This document shows positions 21,436 to 29,812 of a stretch of DNA of 64,000 nt, one piece after another. The translations under genes were made by a program, and so were the position numbers. Within the stretch, counting starts at the first letter, position 1. Every line of letters begins with the position of its first letter. Origin of the DNA: Trichomonas vaginalis G3 (lineage: Eukaryota > Parabasalia > Trichomonadida > Trichomonadidae); contig NC_067204.1 of the NCBI RefSeq assembly GCF_026262505.1, forward strand, positions 22,537,300 to 22,601,299. Reading direction: 5' to 3'. Under the pieces are notes generated by a model that did no database searches, was not told the origin of the DNA, and saw nothing but the letters and a program-made list of their open reading frames with translations.

Positions 21436-22672
21436 ATGTACAGAATAGATGTTTCAGATTTTTATGACTTCCAAGCATTCAGAAATATGTGTCCATTTAG
21501 AGACTATAACAAAGCAGTCGAGAATTTGAAACGTTAGTCATTTATGTTGACTCTGCCCCAGAATGTTATGTCATGAAAGAATGGGATGTTGTCTTTAACA
21601 AACCAAGAGCGACAATAGTTTCAGAACAAGAATGTAGACAAAAACTTAAGAAAATAAAAGTCGTACAAGTTGGCATGAAGATGTTAGATGCTTGGGATAT
21701 CTTATTGTCAAAGTTAGAAGATTTTTCAGTTCGTGTATAAAGTTTTATACACCATCTCCAAACTTCTATTCTATCTTCACTGGATATAAATACGAACAAG
21801 TAGAATGGAAAGAAAAAATGTTATAGAAGCTTGGTTAGACCATGTCAAAGAAATTATATGCAATGGAAACGAAAGAGTCTATGAGTATATCTTATGTTGG
21901 TTTGCAAACATCTTACAACATCCAAGTGCTAAAAATGAAACTGCTCTCATTGTAATTGGAAAACAAGGAACAGGTAAGAACACTTTCTTTACAGATATTT
22001 TGTGCAAAACTGTTAGAGGGCTATTCGAACCCGAATATGACAAACATAGAAAACATCTGCGGTAAATTTAACTCTTCAATAGAGAATATGAAACTTATAG
22101 TATGTAACGAACTTCAAAGTATAGATACAACAAAGGTTTTAAACTCAGATGCTTTGAAGAGTCTTATAACAGACAAAGTTGGAGTTGTTGAAAGAAAATA
22201 TAAAGACCAAAGAGTTTGTGAAAATGTTGCAAATTTCATTATGGTTTCAAACAATGCTGTTCCGATGAAGTTAGAAAGTTCTGACAGAAGATATGTAGTT
22301 GTCAGAACGTCAGATTCTCATATGCAAGATACAGAATATTTTGACGACTTAGCAGAAACTTTGACATCTGACTTTTACAACCACTTGTTCTCATATTTCA
22401 TGACATTAGATATTTCTAACTTCAATCCAAGACAAATTCCACATACCGAAGAAAGACAAACATTGTTAGAAGCAAACAAGAGTGTATATGAACTGTTCAT
22501 AGATGAAACTGACTTTGAGTGTTTAGATGAAAGGTCATTGTACGATTCGTATAAACAATATTGTCAAGAATATGGTTATATGGCAGCTTCTAAACGAACA
22601 TTCTTGGCAAACGTCAAAAATCTTTTAGATGTTCAGAACGGCGTATATACAAAGAAAAATTTTTCTGAGTAA
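21436..22672 (+). pseudogene. Polinton SF3/D5-like helicase (fossil)
   Basis: A Walker A loop GKQGTGKN, an acidic Walker B-like strand (MKLIVCNELQS), and the following conserved block with SLITDKVGVVERKYKDQ and FIMVSNNAVPM (motif C/sensor Asn, VSNN) are typical of superfamily 3 D5-like primase-helicases in Polintons and giant viruses. A winged-helix-like C-terminal region follows. The role would be unwinding at the replication fork. The upstream part of the gene is weakly recognisable; the gene is broken. Confidence 0.7.
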
Positions 22673-22708
22673 ATTTAAAAAAAAATCTTTTTTTATCCGA
22701 TAGAAAAG

Positions 22709-23128
22709 ATGGCAAAATTCATCTCAGTAAATAAGTACATGACAGAAGTCAAAGATAAGTTAGCTCCATTCGCATATTTGAATGTTTACTTCTACAATTT
22801 TGAAAAGTCTACATTTGACAAAATTTGGAACATTGCACCAGTTAAGTTTGCTGTTGTTAGAAAAAGTGGTGCAACTTTTGAAGACTTAGACATAGAAGGT
22901 TTGTTAGCAGTCAAAGAAAATTTTGACAGAAAGTTCTCAAAACTCGAAGAAGGCAAAGCATACAAACTTGTTATACCTTATGAACCAAAGAAAGCAGACG
23001 ACTATGAATATTATGAGTCTAAGATAGTTGAAGTTCAAGGTAAATTGGGTAAAAAGATTTTAGAGTCTAAGCCAGTGTTTGCCCCTAAAGAGGAAGAGAA
23101 CATTGACATTGACCCAGAAATGTTCTAA
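22709..23128 (+). CDS. Polinton 139-aa protein, unknown
   Basis: Starts MAKFISVNKYMTEVKDKLAP. Rich in Phe/Tyr and Lys, with alternating strands and an acidic C-terminus (EEENIDIDPEMF). Acidic tails of this type occur in single-strand DNA-binding proteins, and its place between the helicase and the packaging ATPase would suit one, but there is no sequence proof. Ends 16 bp from the convergent gene on the other strand. Confidence 0.5.
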   Translation: MAKFISVNKYMTEVKDKLAPFAYLNVYFYNFEKSTFDKIWNIAPVKFAVVRKSGATFEDLDIEGLLAVKENFDRKFSKLEEGKAYKLVIPYEPKKADDYEYYESKIVEVQGKLGKKILESKPVFAPKEEENIDIDPEMF

Positions 23129-23144
23129 AAATAAAATTTTATTT

Positions 23145-23606
23145 TTACATGTCAAATTTCTTTTTCTCTGGAACTGGTTCAGGTTCTTTCTTCTCTTCTA
23201 CTTTCTTTTCTTTCTTTTCTTTCTTTTCTCTCTTCTTCTTCTTTTCTGGTGGAGTTATGTCAAATTTCTCAGAACCATATTTATGTAAAAGTTCTTTGTC
23301 CTTTAATAGCTCTTCTATTCTGTTTTCTATTTCATCTTCAAGAACAGCGCATGTGCCTTCTTTGCATTCTAAGAACTTTTGTTGGACTTCATCTTTCCAA
23401 TCGGCGTCATCTCTGTCAACAAGTCTGTCATTGACAAATTTTAAGACTGCTCTGCTTAATGTTTTATGGTTCTTGTCATATTCCCAGAAACAGAACTTTA
23501 GAACAAATTCACCTTTCTTGTTTACACTATGTAAGATTTTATGGTCGACAGATGTTTTGCTGTCAAAAAGCTTGTCTCGAATATAGATAGCGAAATCGCT
23601 AGACAT
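23145..23606 (-). CDS. Polinton 153-aa protein with Lys/Glu tail, unknown
   Basis: Starts at ATG 23606 (MSSDFAIYIRDKLF). The N-terminal 110 residues look folded. The last 45 are an extreme Lys/Glu/Pro tract (KKKKREKKEKKEKK). No family is recognised. Convergent with the 139-aa gene and divergent from the ATPase, whose start is 36 bp away. Confidence 0.5.
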   Translation of the reverse strand: MSSDFAIYIRDKLFDSKTSVDHKILHSVNKKGEFVLKFCFWEYDKNHKTLSRAVLKFVNDRLVDRDDADWKDEVQQKFLECKEGTCAVLEDEIENRIEELLKDKELLHKYGSEKFDITPPEKKKKREKKEKKEKKVEEKKEPEPVPEKKKFDM

Positions 23607-23641
23607 TTTCAAAAAGATAAAATTTTAATTTTTCTAAAAAT

Positions 23642-24518
23642 ATGTTAGAAAAAAAGTTTGCTGACATTGACAAAAAATTTGAGAATGTTTTAAACAAGAA
23701 CAAGAGGAAGTTAGAAAATGCTCAGATAAAGCCTATACATGACAAGTTCTTATTTGCTCAGAATGGTATAACAGGTCTAATTGCACCACCTGGTCGGTAA
23801 GACTTTCACTTATCTTAAAATGGCTGCACAACAACAAGAACTAGATGAGAAGAACCCATTCTATGAGTTAGTTGTATTTGTAGTACTTCTGGTCAATTTG
23901 ACCAAACCGTCAATTCGTTCAAAGATATTATAAAGAAGTCAAGTTAGTATGTATAAAGGATACTGAGTTGTTAGATTGGATAAAGAAGTACCAAAGAAGA
24001 GTTTTGAAGTATAATGCTATAAATGAGTATATAAATTCGAAGTTTAAAGACCCAAATGAGGAAATGCAGAGAATATTAGAGAAGAAAACACTTCAAGAAA
24101 CAAACAGAAAGAGATAGAATACATTTCGAAGAAATTGCAATCTTACGATTGGAAGACTTACCCTACACAGATGTCTTCTTATCTTAGATGATTCGCCTCT
24201 TCATCCTTGTTAAAGAATAGAGAACAAGATATGTGTCGAATTCTTAAGAAGCTCAGACACTTTAACATCTCAGTCGTAATATGTGTACAGACAGCAAAGA
24301 GTTTAAGTAAGGATGTAAAGAGAATACTTACTGACATTATACTTTTCCCTGGATTGTCCGAAGACGATTTCATGGAACTTATGAAAGAGTCCATGGCAGG
24401 TAAGTTTGACAGACATGAACTATGGGAGAAGTACAAAGTCATACAAGACCCTCATACTTCTTTCAGAATTCATATCTACGCAAACAAAGTTCAAATTGTA
24501 AAAAGTCAGCAAAAATAA
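23642..24518 (+). pseudogene. Polinton packaging-type ATPase (fossil)
   Basis: The order of blocks fits A32/FtsK-HerA packaging ATPases: GITGLIAPPGR, which opens a P-loop, then a helical spacer, then HFNISVVICVQTAKSLSKDVKR (sensor strand ending in a Gln) and a C-terminal beta strand region. Such enzymes pump the genome into capsids. Together with the capsid candidates it supports a virion-forming ancestor. The gene is broken. Confidence 0.6.
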
Positions 24519-24562
24519 AGAGTTTTGGCGACCAGGGTTTTTTCACTACTCGCTGTTCTTCT

Positions 24563-24576
24563 CTCGGTTTTCCGAG
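24563..24576 (+). terminator. Small hairpin CTCGG-TTTT-CCGAG
   Basis: A 5-bp stem with a TTTT loop, about 45 bp beyond the ATPase stop codon and next to the repeat array. Any 3'-end role is a guess. Confidence 0.25.
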
Positions 24577-24580
24577 GAAA

Positions 24581-24776
24581 TTCATGAAATTTCATACGGA
24601 ATTCAATAAAAATAATGTTTATGTTAGAATGTTAGATCTAACATGTTTTCTAACATGTTTTCTAACATGGTCTAAAACATACAAAATTCATGAAATTTCA
24701 TACGGAATTCAATAAAAATAATGTTTATGTTAGAATGTTAGATCTAACATGTTTTCTAACATGTTTTCTAACATAA
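24581..24776 (+). repeat. Polinton internal repeat array, left (2 units, period 106 bp)
   Basis: Two tandem units starting TTCATGAAATTTCATACGG. Each contains the palindrome TGTTAGATCTAACA and repeated CATGTTTTCTAA. A roughly 67-bp part of each unit recurs in inverted orientation at 25798-25981. Confidence 0.93.
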
Positions 24777-24780
24777 CTAT

Positions 24781-25719
24781 TTACAAGCGTTTTACATGGT
24801 ATATGTTGCGATGGTTCATGACTCTAAACAATTTCGTAGCTTCTATTTCTTCTGTCAGTATGTCAAAAGTTTTAACGATACCGAAAGTTTCTTTATACTT
24901 CTTCTTGACATCTGAAAGAAGGAAATCGTTAGCGGTTGGATAGTTTTTGTTCAGAAATTCTAACATGTTCTTTTATCTTCTGCTGGTTTTTTCTGCTTCT
25001 TTCTTTAAATCTGCATAGTCGTTTCGCATACGTTCTATCTCTTTGACGGAGTAGTTATATTTCCTCATTGCTGCTTTACATTTTGAACATTGCGGGTTCA
25101 TTTTTGCGTTATATTCTGAAACCTTACCTGCTAAAACAACTAAGGCGTCAATGGTTTTCTTCATCTCGAACATAGCGGGTTTTATTTGTTCGTTCCATAC
25201 CTTACCCCTACTATCTTTATCTCTTATTTCCCAAACACATTTTGCAACTAACGAAACAAAGTTGTCGTAGGTCTTAAATTCTTCGGATTGTAAAGGTCAG
25301 AGATGTTCTTATATACCATGTCGCAATCTTTGTCCATAACCTTATGGTTGCAATGAAACCAAGGAATTCATAATTTACCTTTCGTATGAACTTCTTTATT
25401 TCTACTGAGTCAGTTGCTTTGACTTCTATTTCGTCAAATTCGGGAATGGTTAGTTTTGTTGTTGGATTTCAGGCAATTTGGGTAAATGGTCAATAATGTC
25501 CTGCATTTCATAAAGATACTGTTCATTTGTTTCATCTTTCGCACTACAGTCTAAATTACTTGTTAAAAGTTCTTGCTTTATCTTCTGGATTTTTGTTTCG
25601 AAAGTATATGAAGAAGGAATGAAGTTTTTCATCTCTACTAACATAGATGTTGGATTCATAACTAGCGAGTTTGGTGCTGTAGTTGTTTGAATTGTTGTTG
25701 TGCCGATTGTTGAAATCAT
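24781..25719 (-). pseudogene. Polinton minus-strand region between inverted repeats (fossil)
   Basis: Coding-like pieces begin with MISTIGTTTIQTTTAPN near 25719 and continue with helical, Lys/Glu-rich sequence. One stretch has a CXXC pair (PQCSKCKAAMRKYN, near 25080), which could bind zinc. No family is recognised. The region is broken several times. Confidence 0.45.
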
Positions 25720-25797
25720 GTCTTTTATACAAAATAAAAAAAATAAATAAAATAAAAATAAAACTAATTTTATTTTTTATTCTGTATTTCGGGAAAA

Positions 25798-25981
25798 TTC
25801 ATGAAAATTCAAGAGTTTTAGACCATGTTAGAAAACGTGTTAGAAAACATGTTAGATCTAACATTCTAACATAAACATTATTTTTGGTGTAAATTTCATG
25901 AAAATTCAAGAGTTTTAGACCATGTTAGAAAACGTGTTAGAAAACATGTTAGATCTAACATTCTAACATAAACATTATTTT
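25798..25981 (-). repeat. Polinton internal repeat array, right, inverted
   Basis: Two tandem units (period about 97 bp), each containing GTTAGAAAACATGTTAGATC-type sequence that is the reverse complement of the left array with about one mismatch over 67 bp. Together the arrays bracket a 1.0-kb module. Confidence 0.92.
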
Positions 25982-25994
25982 TGCTGAAAAAGTG

Positions 25995-26000
25995 TCATTT
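25995..26000 (+). promoter_or_regulatory. Initiator-like TCATTT with AAAAAGTG
   Basis: AAAAAGTGTCATTT leads into ATG 26006. The TCATTT part fits the T. vaginalis initiator and its A is 9 nt before the ATG. Confidence 0.45.
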
Positions 26001-26005
26001 TTTTC

Positions 26006-26202
26006 ATGTCCGAAGACTCGAAGGTGCAACACTTCCAAAATACCGACGAACTCAGAAGAGCAGCATGGCAGTATGTTCTTGACAACTTCTTTTGAGTTCT
26101 CCAGGCACACCTTGGAAAATGCTGAAGAACTCCGACACAGAGAATTTGGAGAAATTGCACTCCAATACTACATTGACAAACAAAGGGTAAACAAAGGGTA
26201 AA
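26006..26202 (+). pseudogene. Polinton small gene (fossil)
   Basis: Begins MSEDSKVQHFQNTDELRRAA after an initiator-like element and codes for a short, charged, helical protein. No family is recognised; it is broken. Confidence 0.4.
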
Positions 26203-26241
26203 ATAAGACTAAAAACTTAACGTTTAAAAAGTGACATTTTT

Positions 26242-26442
26242 ATGAGCTCCGAGTCACCGAGAAAACTTGGTCAGATGTTAGCAGTTTACTTCCCTGAGGA
26301 GGATGGAAGCGTTACATACGTAAGGTTCAAAAACAACGAACCTGGAATTGCGTACCAAATTCGCAATTACATGACCATGGAAGAGTACGAAAGGTTCCTA
26401 CAAGAGAAACCAGCTCTAAACAACTCAGAAAAGAAAGAATAA
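26242..26442 (+). CDS. Polinton 66-aa protein, unknown
   Basis: Starts MSSESPRKLGQM; the ATG is preceded by AAAAAGTGACATTTTT (26226-26241). The core PEEDGSVTYVRFKNNEPG is a beta-hairpin-like block that resembles part of the tiny gene at 29698 (ETKNGVTRPVRFKFE). No family is recognised. Confidence 0.5.
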   Translation: MSSESPRKLGQMLAVYFPEEDGSVTYVRFKNNEPGIAYQIRNYMTMEEYERFLQEKPALNNSEKKE

Positions 26443-26470
26443 AAAGTTTAACTCGTAATTGTTTATTTTT

Positions 26471-27064
26471 TTACTTGTATGGGCAAGCTGCAAGAATGAA
26501 GTCGACTATCTCGGTCTTTGTCTTGACCAGTTGGACTGCTCTTGTAAGCACGTCTGTTTTGCGGTCTCCAGCTGGTGTCTGACCTTCGTAATTGCGCATG
26601 TTCTTGAGAGCTCCAACTGTAAATGATTGTAGGATGAAGAGTCTCTCAGACTGCTTGAGGTAGTCTTCACGGTCACGAACCGAATCTGTGGTACGAGTCG
26701 AATCGGTCGATTTGAGGGAAGAGACTGAAAGCCTGTCGTCTTCCATAGGGGCTGTGGCATAATCTTTGCGTAAACGGTTCAGACCTTCTTCGAACTCTTG
26801 GTCTCTCTTCGATTGGGATTGAGATTGGAATTGCTGGGGTGGAGCTTGCTGGAACATCCAAGGGTTGGGGAAGTAAGGCATAGGCTGAGGAGGAGGGTAG
26901 TTCGGGAAGCCTTGTAGTGGAAATTGGTAGTAACCTTGAGGTGGAAATTGGTAGTAATTCGGAGGTACTTGCTGGAACTGAGGTTGCTGAGGAGACTGTT
27001 GTGGTTCTGCAGCTTTCGGTTCTTCTGGTTTGGGAATGGACTCGGTTGGTGGGACGTGGGACAT
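26471..27064 (-). CDS. Polinton Pro/Gln-rich protein, unknown
   Basis: 197 aa from ATG 27064 (MSHVPPTESIPKPEEPK). Residues 20-90 are a low-complexity Pro/Gln/Phe/Tyr tract with PPQGYYQFPLQGF-like repeats. The C-terminal 100 residues are helical and charged, ending IVDFILAACPYK. The frame stays open upstream through the 22-bp repeats, but only to a non-ATG codon. Disordered Pro/Gln tracts occur in scaffold and condensate-forming proteins; no family is recognised. Confidence 0.5.
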   Translation of the reverse strand: MSHVPPTESIPKPEEPKAAEPQQSPQQPQFQQVPPNYYQFPPQGYYQFPLQGFPNYPPPQPMPYFPNPWMFQQAPPQQFQSQSQSKRDQEFEEGLNRLRKDYATAPMEDDRLSVSSLKSTDSTRTTDSVRDREDYLKQSERLFILQSFTVGALKNMRNYEGQTPAGDRKTDVLTRAVQLVKTKTEIVDFILAACPYK

Positions 27065-27074
27065 TCGTTTGTGT

Positions 27075-27162
27075 CCTGTCGGAAGGAAGAACTTTTCCTG
27101 TCGGAAGGAAGAACTTTTCCTGTCGGAAGGAAGAACTTTTTCTGTTGGAAGGAAAAATTTTT
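27075..27162 (+). repeat. 22-bp tandem repeat, 4 units
   Basis: CCTGTCGGAAGGAAGAACTT plus TT, three exact units and one diverged unit, in the shared upstream region of the divergent genes at 26471 and 27312. Confidence 0.95.
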
Positions 27163-27243
27163 CCTGAAGTTCGACCAAAAAGTTCTCAATTTTCGAAAAT
27201 TTGAATGGTTTACGGACGGACAACTGGAAGCGTCCTTCCTGTC

Positions 27244-27309
27244 GTCGGGAAAATTTTTTCCAGTTGTCGGGAAAATTTTTTCCAGTTGTCGGGAAAATAT
27301 TTTCCTGTC
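27244..27309 (+). repeat. 22-bp palindromic tandem repeat, 3 units
   Basis: GTCGGGAAAATTTTTTCCAG plus TT. Two units are exact and the third diverges. Each contains the near-palindrome GGAAAATTTTTTCC. Same 22-bp period as the array at 27075, leading straight into ATG 27312. Confidence 0.93.
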
Positions 27310-27311
27310 GG

Positions 27312-27686
27312 ATGGAAGGACTCGGAATACCAGAAGGATTTGACGAGGCAATTTACCTTATAGAGATAAATGAAGTTGTTAAGCAGTACTTGCGCAGGGT
27401 AATGAAGCCCAAGGTCAAGTTCACCACTATTTCTGGAAGGTCTACACTTCAGCTCGAGACTTCGACTGGAATTCCAATTCAAATACCAGACGGGACAGCC
27501 TACGATGGCATAAAGGACGCCAAAAGAGAAGCTCTTGTTAAGTTCCTAAACAAACGTCCTTGGATAAAAATACCAAACAAGGAGAACCCCCTACCCCATA
27601 TGAAATTGGCAATTCAGTCTCTCCTTCACTTCTCGGGTCAGCCGTTCTACATAACCTGTGAAGGCGACATCCAACCAGTTCAGTAA
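27312..27686 (+). CDS. Polinton 124-aa protein, unknown
   Basis: Starts MEGLGIPEGFDEAIYLIEIN directly after the palindromic 22-bp array. An alpha/beta pattern with KVKFTTISGRSTLQLETSTG and IKIPNKENPLPHMKLAIQSL. No family is recognised. Base composition is more G+C-rich than the capsid-side genes, like its neighbours from 26 to 30 kb. Confidence 0.5.
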   Translation: MEGLGIPEGFDEAIYLIEINEVVKQYLRRVMKPKVKFTTISGRSTLQLETSTGIPIQIPDGTAYDGIKDAKREALVKFLNKRPWIKIPNKENPLPHMKLAIQSLLHFSGQPFYITCEGDIQPVQ

Positions 27687-27702
27687 ACATCTCATTTTCA
27701 CT

Positions 27703-27708
27703 TCACTT
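27703..27708 (+). promoter_or_regulatory. Initiator-like TCACTT
   Basis: TCACTTTTTTTATG: the initiator-like A lies 9 nt before an ATG at 27714. Confidence 0.45.
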
Positions 27709-27713
27709 TTTTT

Positions 27714-28007
27714 ATGTTTTACTCACACTCGTACTCAACAGGTTTGTGTACAACTATTTCAACTGTGAACTTGTATTGACCGGTCTTCCTGTAAATGCAA
27801 GTTTGGTCAATACACAGTTTATGGTGGCAAGAAGGACAGTGGGGAATGTTATTCTGACATCTGTTGTTGCGCTCGAGAGAGATTTGAAATTTCAGAGCCA
27901 CCTCCCCCAAGAACTCCAACACCAACACTCAAGTTGCCAAAGACTCATGTGAAGAAGAAGCCTTTGGGTAAGTTTCTTATAGCCATATACATGGCACGTT
28001 TAGAGTA
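27714..28007 (+). pseudogene. Polinton small gene (fossil)
   Basis: A short coding-like region after an initiator-like element, ending in a basic, Pro-rich sequence (PKTHVKKKPLGKFL). Broken; no family is recognised. Confidence 0.3.
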
Positions 28008-28019
28008 AAAACATTTTTT

Positions 28020-28025
28020 TCATTT
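28020..28025 (+). promoter_or_regulatory. Initiator-like TCATTT
   Basis: TCATTTTTTGAATG: the A lies 9 nt before ATG 28031. Confidence 0.45.
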
Positions 28026-28030
28026 TTTGA

Positions 28031-28570
28031 ATGAAGCAAGTTAAATTCGTCCCACACCAATCTCAATGGACCGATGAAGAGTTTCAAGCCATGGTTGAAG
28101 GCGTTGAGAACGACATAGACGGCGAACTTGAAGGAGCTCAAATCACAATTGCAACCAAAATTGCAGAAGTCAAGGAACAGATAGCTCCACTTAAAGCTAC
28201 CAAAGCTACTCTTGACCTCATGGATAGTTACCGTTTAGATGTCAAGAGTGGAATAAGACATTTAAAATTAAAACTTCTAAACTACGAAGCTATACTCCAA
28301 AAGTTAGCAGAAATGAGAAGACTTTACCAGAGCTACTTACATGTAAGGGACTTACCTTCAAGCAGTCCGACCAAAGATGAATTTTCTGACATTGTCCCAA
28401 TTTTGTCCGAAAGTCAGCTCAGATGTTTTGAACTGCTCCCAACATATCCAGAATATGAACGTTTGCCTGAACTCTTCCGCAATCTCAAAAACGTTTTTTG
28501 GTTCTCATGTTCGAAACTTTTATCGGAAGAGACAACAAACGTTCAGAAGAAGAACAAGATATTATTTTAA
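28031..28570 (+). CDS. Polinton 179-aa coiled-coil protein, unknown
   Basis: Starts MKQVKFVPHQSQWTDEEFQA. Residues 20-110 form a predicted coiled coil (ATKIAEVKEQIAPLKATKAT), followed by a Phe/Leu-rich helical C-terminus. No family is recognised. The initiator-like TCATTT is just upstream. Confidence 0.5.
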   Translation: MKQVKFVPHQSQWTDEEFQAMVEGVENDIDGELEGAQITIATKIAEVKEQIAPLKATKATLDLMDSYRLDVKSGIRHLKLKLLNYEAILQKLAEMRRLYQSYLHVRDLPSSSPTKDEFSDIVPILSESQLRCFELLPTYPEYERLPELFRNLKNVFWFSCSKLLSEETTNVQKKNKILF

Positions 28571-28635
28571 ACTTGTTGTATGACTTAACCGTCATAACAA
28601 GCTTTTTGAAGTAAAACCGTCATTCTCAAACCACT

Positions 28636-28641
28636 TCATTT
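28636..28641 (+). promoter_or_regulatory. Initiator-like TCATTT
   Basis: TCATTTTTTCGATG: the A lies 9 nt before ATG 28647, the same spacing as at 28020. Confidence 0.45.
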
Positions 28642-28646
28642 TTTCG

Positions 28647-29354
28647 ATGTCCGAACAAGCACCGAAGCCGAACACAATGGCAGATGTCCTTTCAATGTTG
28701 CCAGACAAGCGCCCAGTTCAAATTCAAATTTTGAATTTGAAAGCTCATCTGACAAACACCGTTAAGACTCTCCAAAGTAGTCTTATGGAAGAGATGACCA
28801 AGCTCAAAGCCGATGTCCTCATGAACCAAGCTTCCAATGAGAAATGCCTGAATGATTTGACGGAAACCTTGCGCATTTACGCGAGAGAGAAACCGAGACC
28901 TTGCCAGACTCATCTACCGTTTCTTCGAAGAGATAGACGCCATCTGGAAGGTACTCGGAAAGGACAGAACATGCAACACCGTAATTCGTGAACACAGAAT
29001 TGAAGAAGGAATTGTCGAGGAGAAGAAGAGAAACACGAAGAAGAGGAAGAGGAAGAAGAGGAAGAAGAGAAACACGAAGAAGAGGAAGTTTGGGCAACCC
29101 TTGTTGCCGATGACACTTACGAAATTTCCCAACCCTACCCATACCAAATCCGCAACAGGGAGACCGGCAAGGTTCTTACCCCAGTCCTCAACAACTTGGG
29201 ACACTTGAACCTTAACCTTCGGAATCGCGGTTCAATTTCCATGGGCAAGCTTGTCGCAATTCAATGGGTTCCAAATCCAGGCAAGAAGACGAAGGTCAGA
29301 CACATTGACGGTGACAAGCTCAACAACCGTAAGGAGAACCTCGAGTGGTTCTAA
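28647..29354 (+). pseudogene. Polinton gene with HNH-type nuclease domain (fossil)
   Basis: Left part: MSEQAPKPNTMADVLSMLPD and a helical region. Middle: a long Glu/Lys low-complexity tract (GAAGAAGAGGAAG repeats). Right part: ISMGKLVAIQWVPNPGKK then HIDGDKLNNRKENLEW, which is the HNH homing-nuclease signature (VHRLVA.aFipNP..., H.DG.k.NN...NLEW). Such domains cut or nick DNA in phage and virus genomes, often as mobile passengers. The gene is broken, so no activity is claimed. Confidence 0.6.
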
Positions 29355-29403
29355 GAGTAAAAAAATTTTATTTTAGGGGGAAACCCCAAGTAAATTTAGG
29401 TGT

Positions 29404-29667
29404 TTATTTGGATAAGTATGTGAAATTAAGGTCAATTTGCAAAATTAGTTCCCGACCTTTGAATTGGACTCTTTCGTTCTCCCAGTTGCGTAGGAGGTCG
29501 TCCCAGAGGAGTTGGTAGATTTGCCAATCCAAGGACGATTTGTCCTCCCAGGCATTGAGGATGTACTGCTCGTAGAGTCTCATGACCTCTGCCTTGCACC
29601 AGACACCCTCTTCCTTGGAACGTAAGGCTTCTTCGAAGTGCTCGAATGCGATTGGCTGCTTGACCAT
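29404..29667 (-). CDS. Polinton 87-aa protein, unknown
   Basis: Starts MVKQPIAFEHFEEALRSKEE at ATG 29667 behind AAAAAGTGTCATTT. Helical, with Trp-rich spacing (WCKAEVMRLYEQYILNAWED). No family is recognised. Confidence 0.5.
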   Translation of the reverse strand: MVKQPIAFEHFEEALRSKEEGVWCKAEVMRLYEQYILNAWEDKSSLDWQIYQLLWDDLLRNWENERVQFKGRELILQIDLNFTYLSK

Positions 29668-29670
29668 CCG

Positions 29671-29676
29671 AAATGA
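29671..29676 (-). promoter_or_regulatory. Initiator-like TCATTT with AAAAAGTG
   Basis: On the minus strand AAAAAGTGTCATTTCGGATG. The initiator-like A is 7 nt before the ATG at 29667. Confidence 0.45.
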
Positions 29677-29697
29677 CACTTTTTGTACGTTTGGTCA

Positions 29698-29805
29698 ATG
29701 TTCGTGTCTCGTGCCATAGTCGACGAAAATACAGACAAACAGGTTATATATGAGTTTGAGACCAAGAATGGTGTAACTCGACCTGTCCGATTCAAATTCG
29801 AATAA
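29698..29805 (+). CDS. Possible 35-aa Polinton protein
   Basis: MFVSRAIVDENTDKQVIYEF... ending VRFKFE; divergent from the 87-aa gene. Its C-terminal hairpin resembles the 66-aa product at 26242, which is the only support beyond an open frame. Confidence 0.3.
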   Translation: MFVSRAIVDENTDKQVIYEFETKNGVTRPVRFKFE

Positions 29806-29812
29806 AAATTTT

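Noticed and set aside
16454-24518. Adenovirus-type cysteine protease expected in Polintons
   Set aside because: I looked for the His/Asp/Cys catalytic blocks on both strands of the capsid side and elsewhere and found none convincing; it may be lost or too diverged to see by eye.
27719-27928. Minus-strand Cys-rich open frame that looks like a zinc ribbon
   Set aside because: It lies opposite a plus-strand coding-like region with an initiator-like element, has no ATG-proximal promoter, and the Cys spacing fits no known ribbon.
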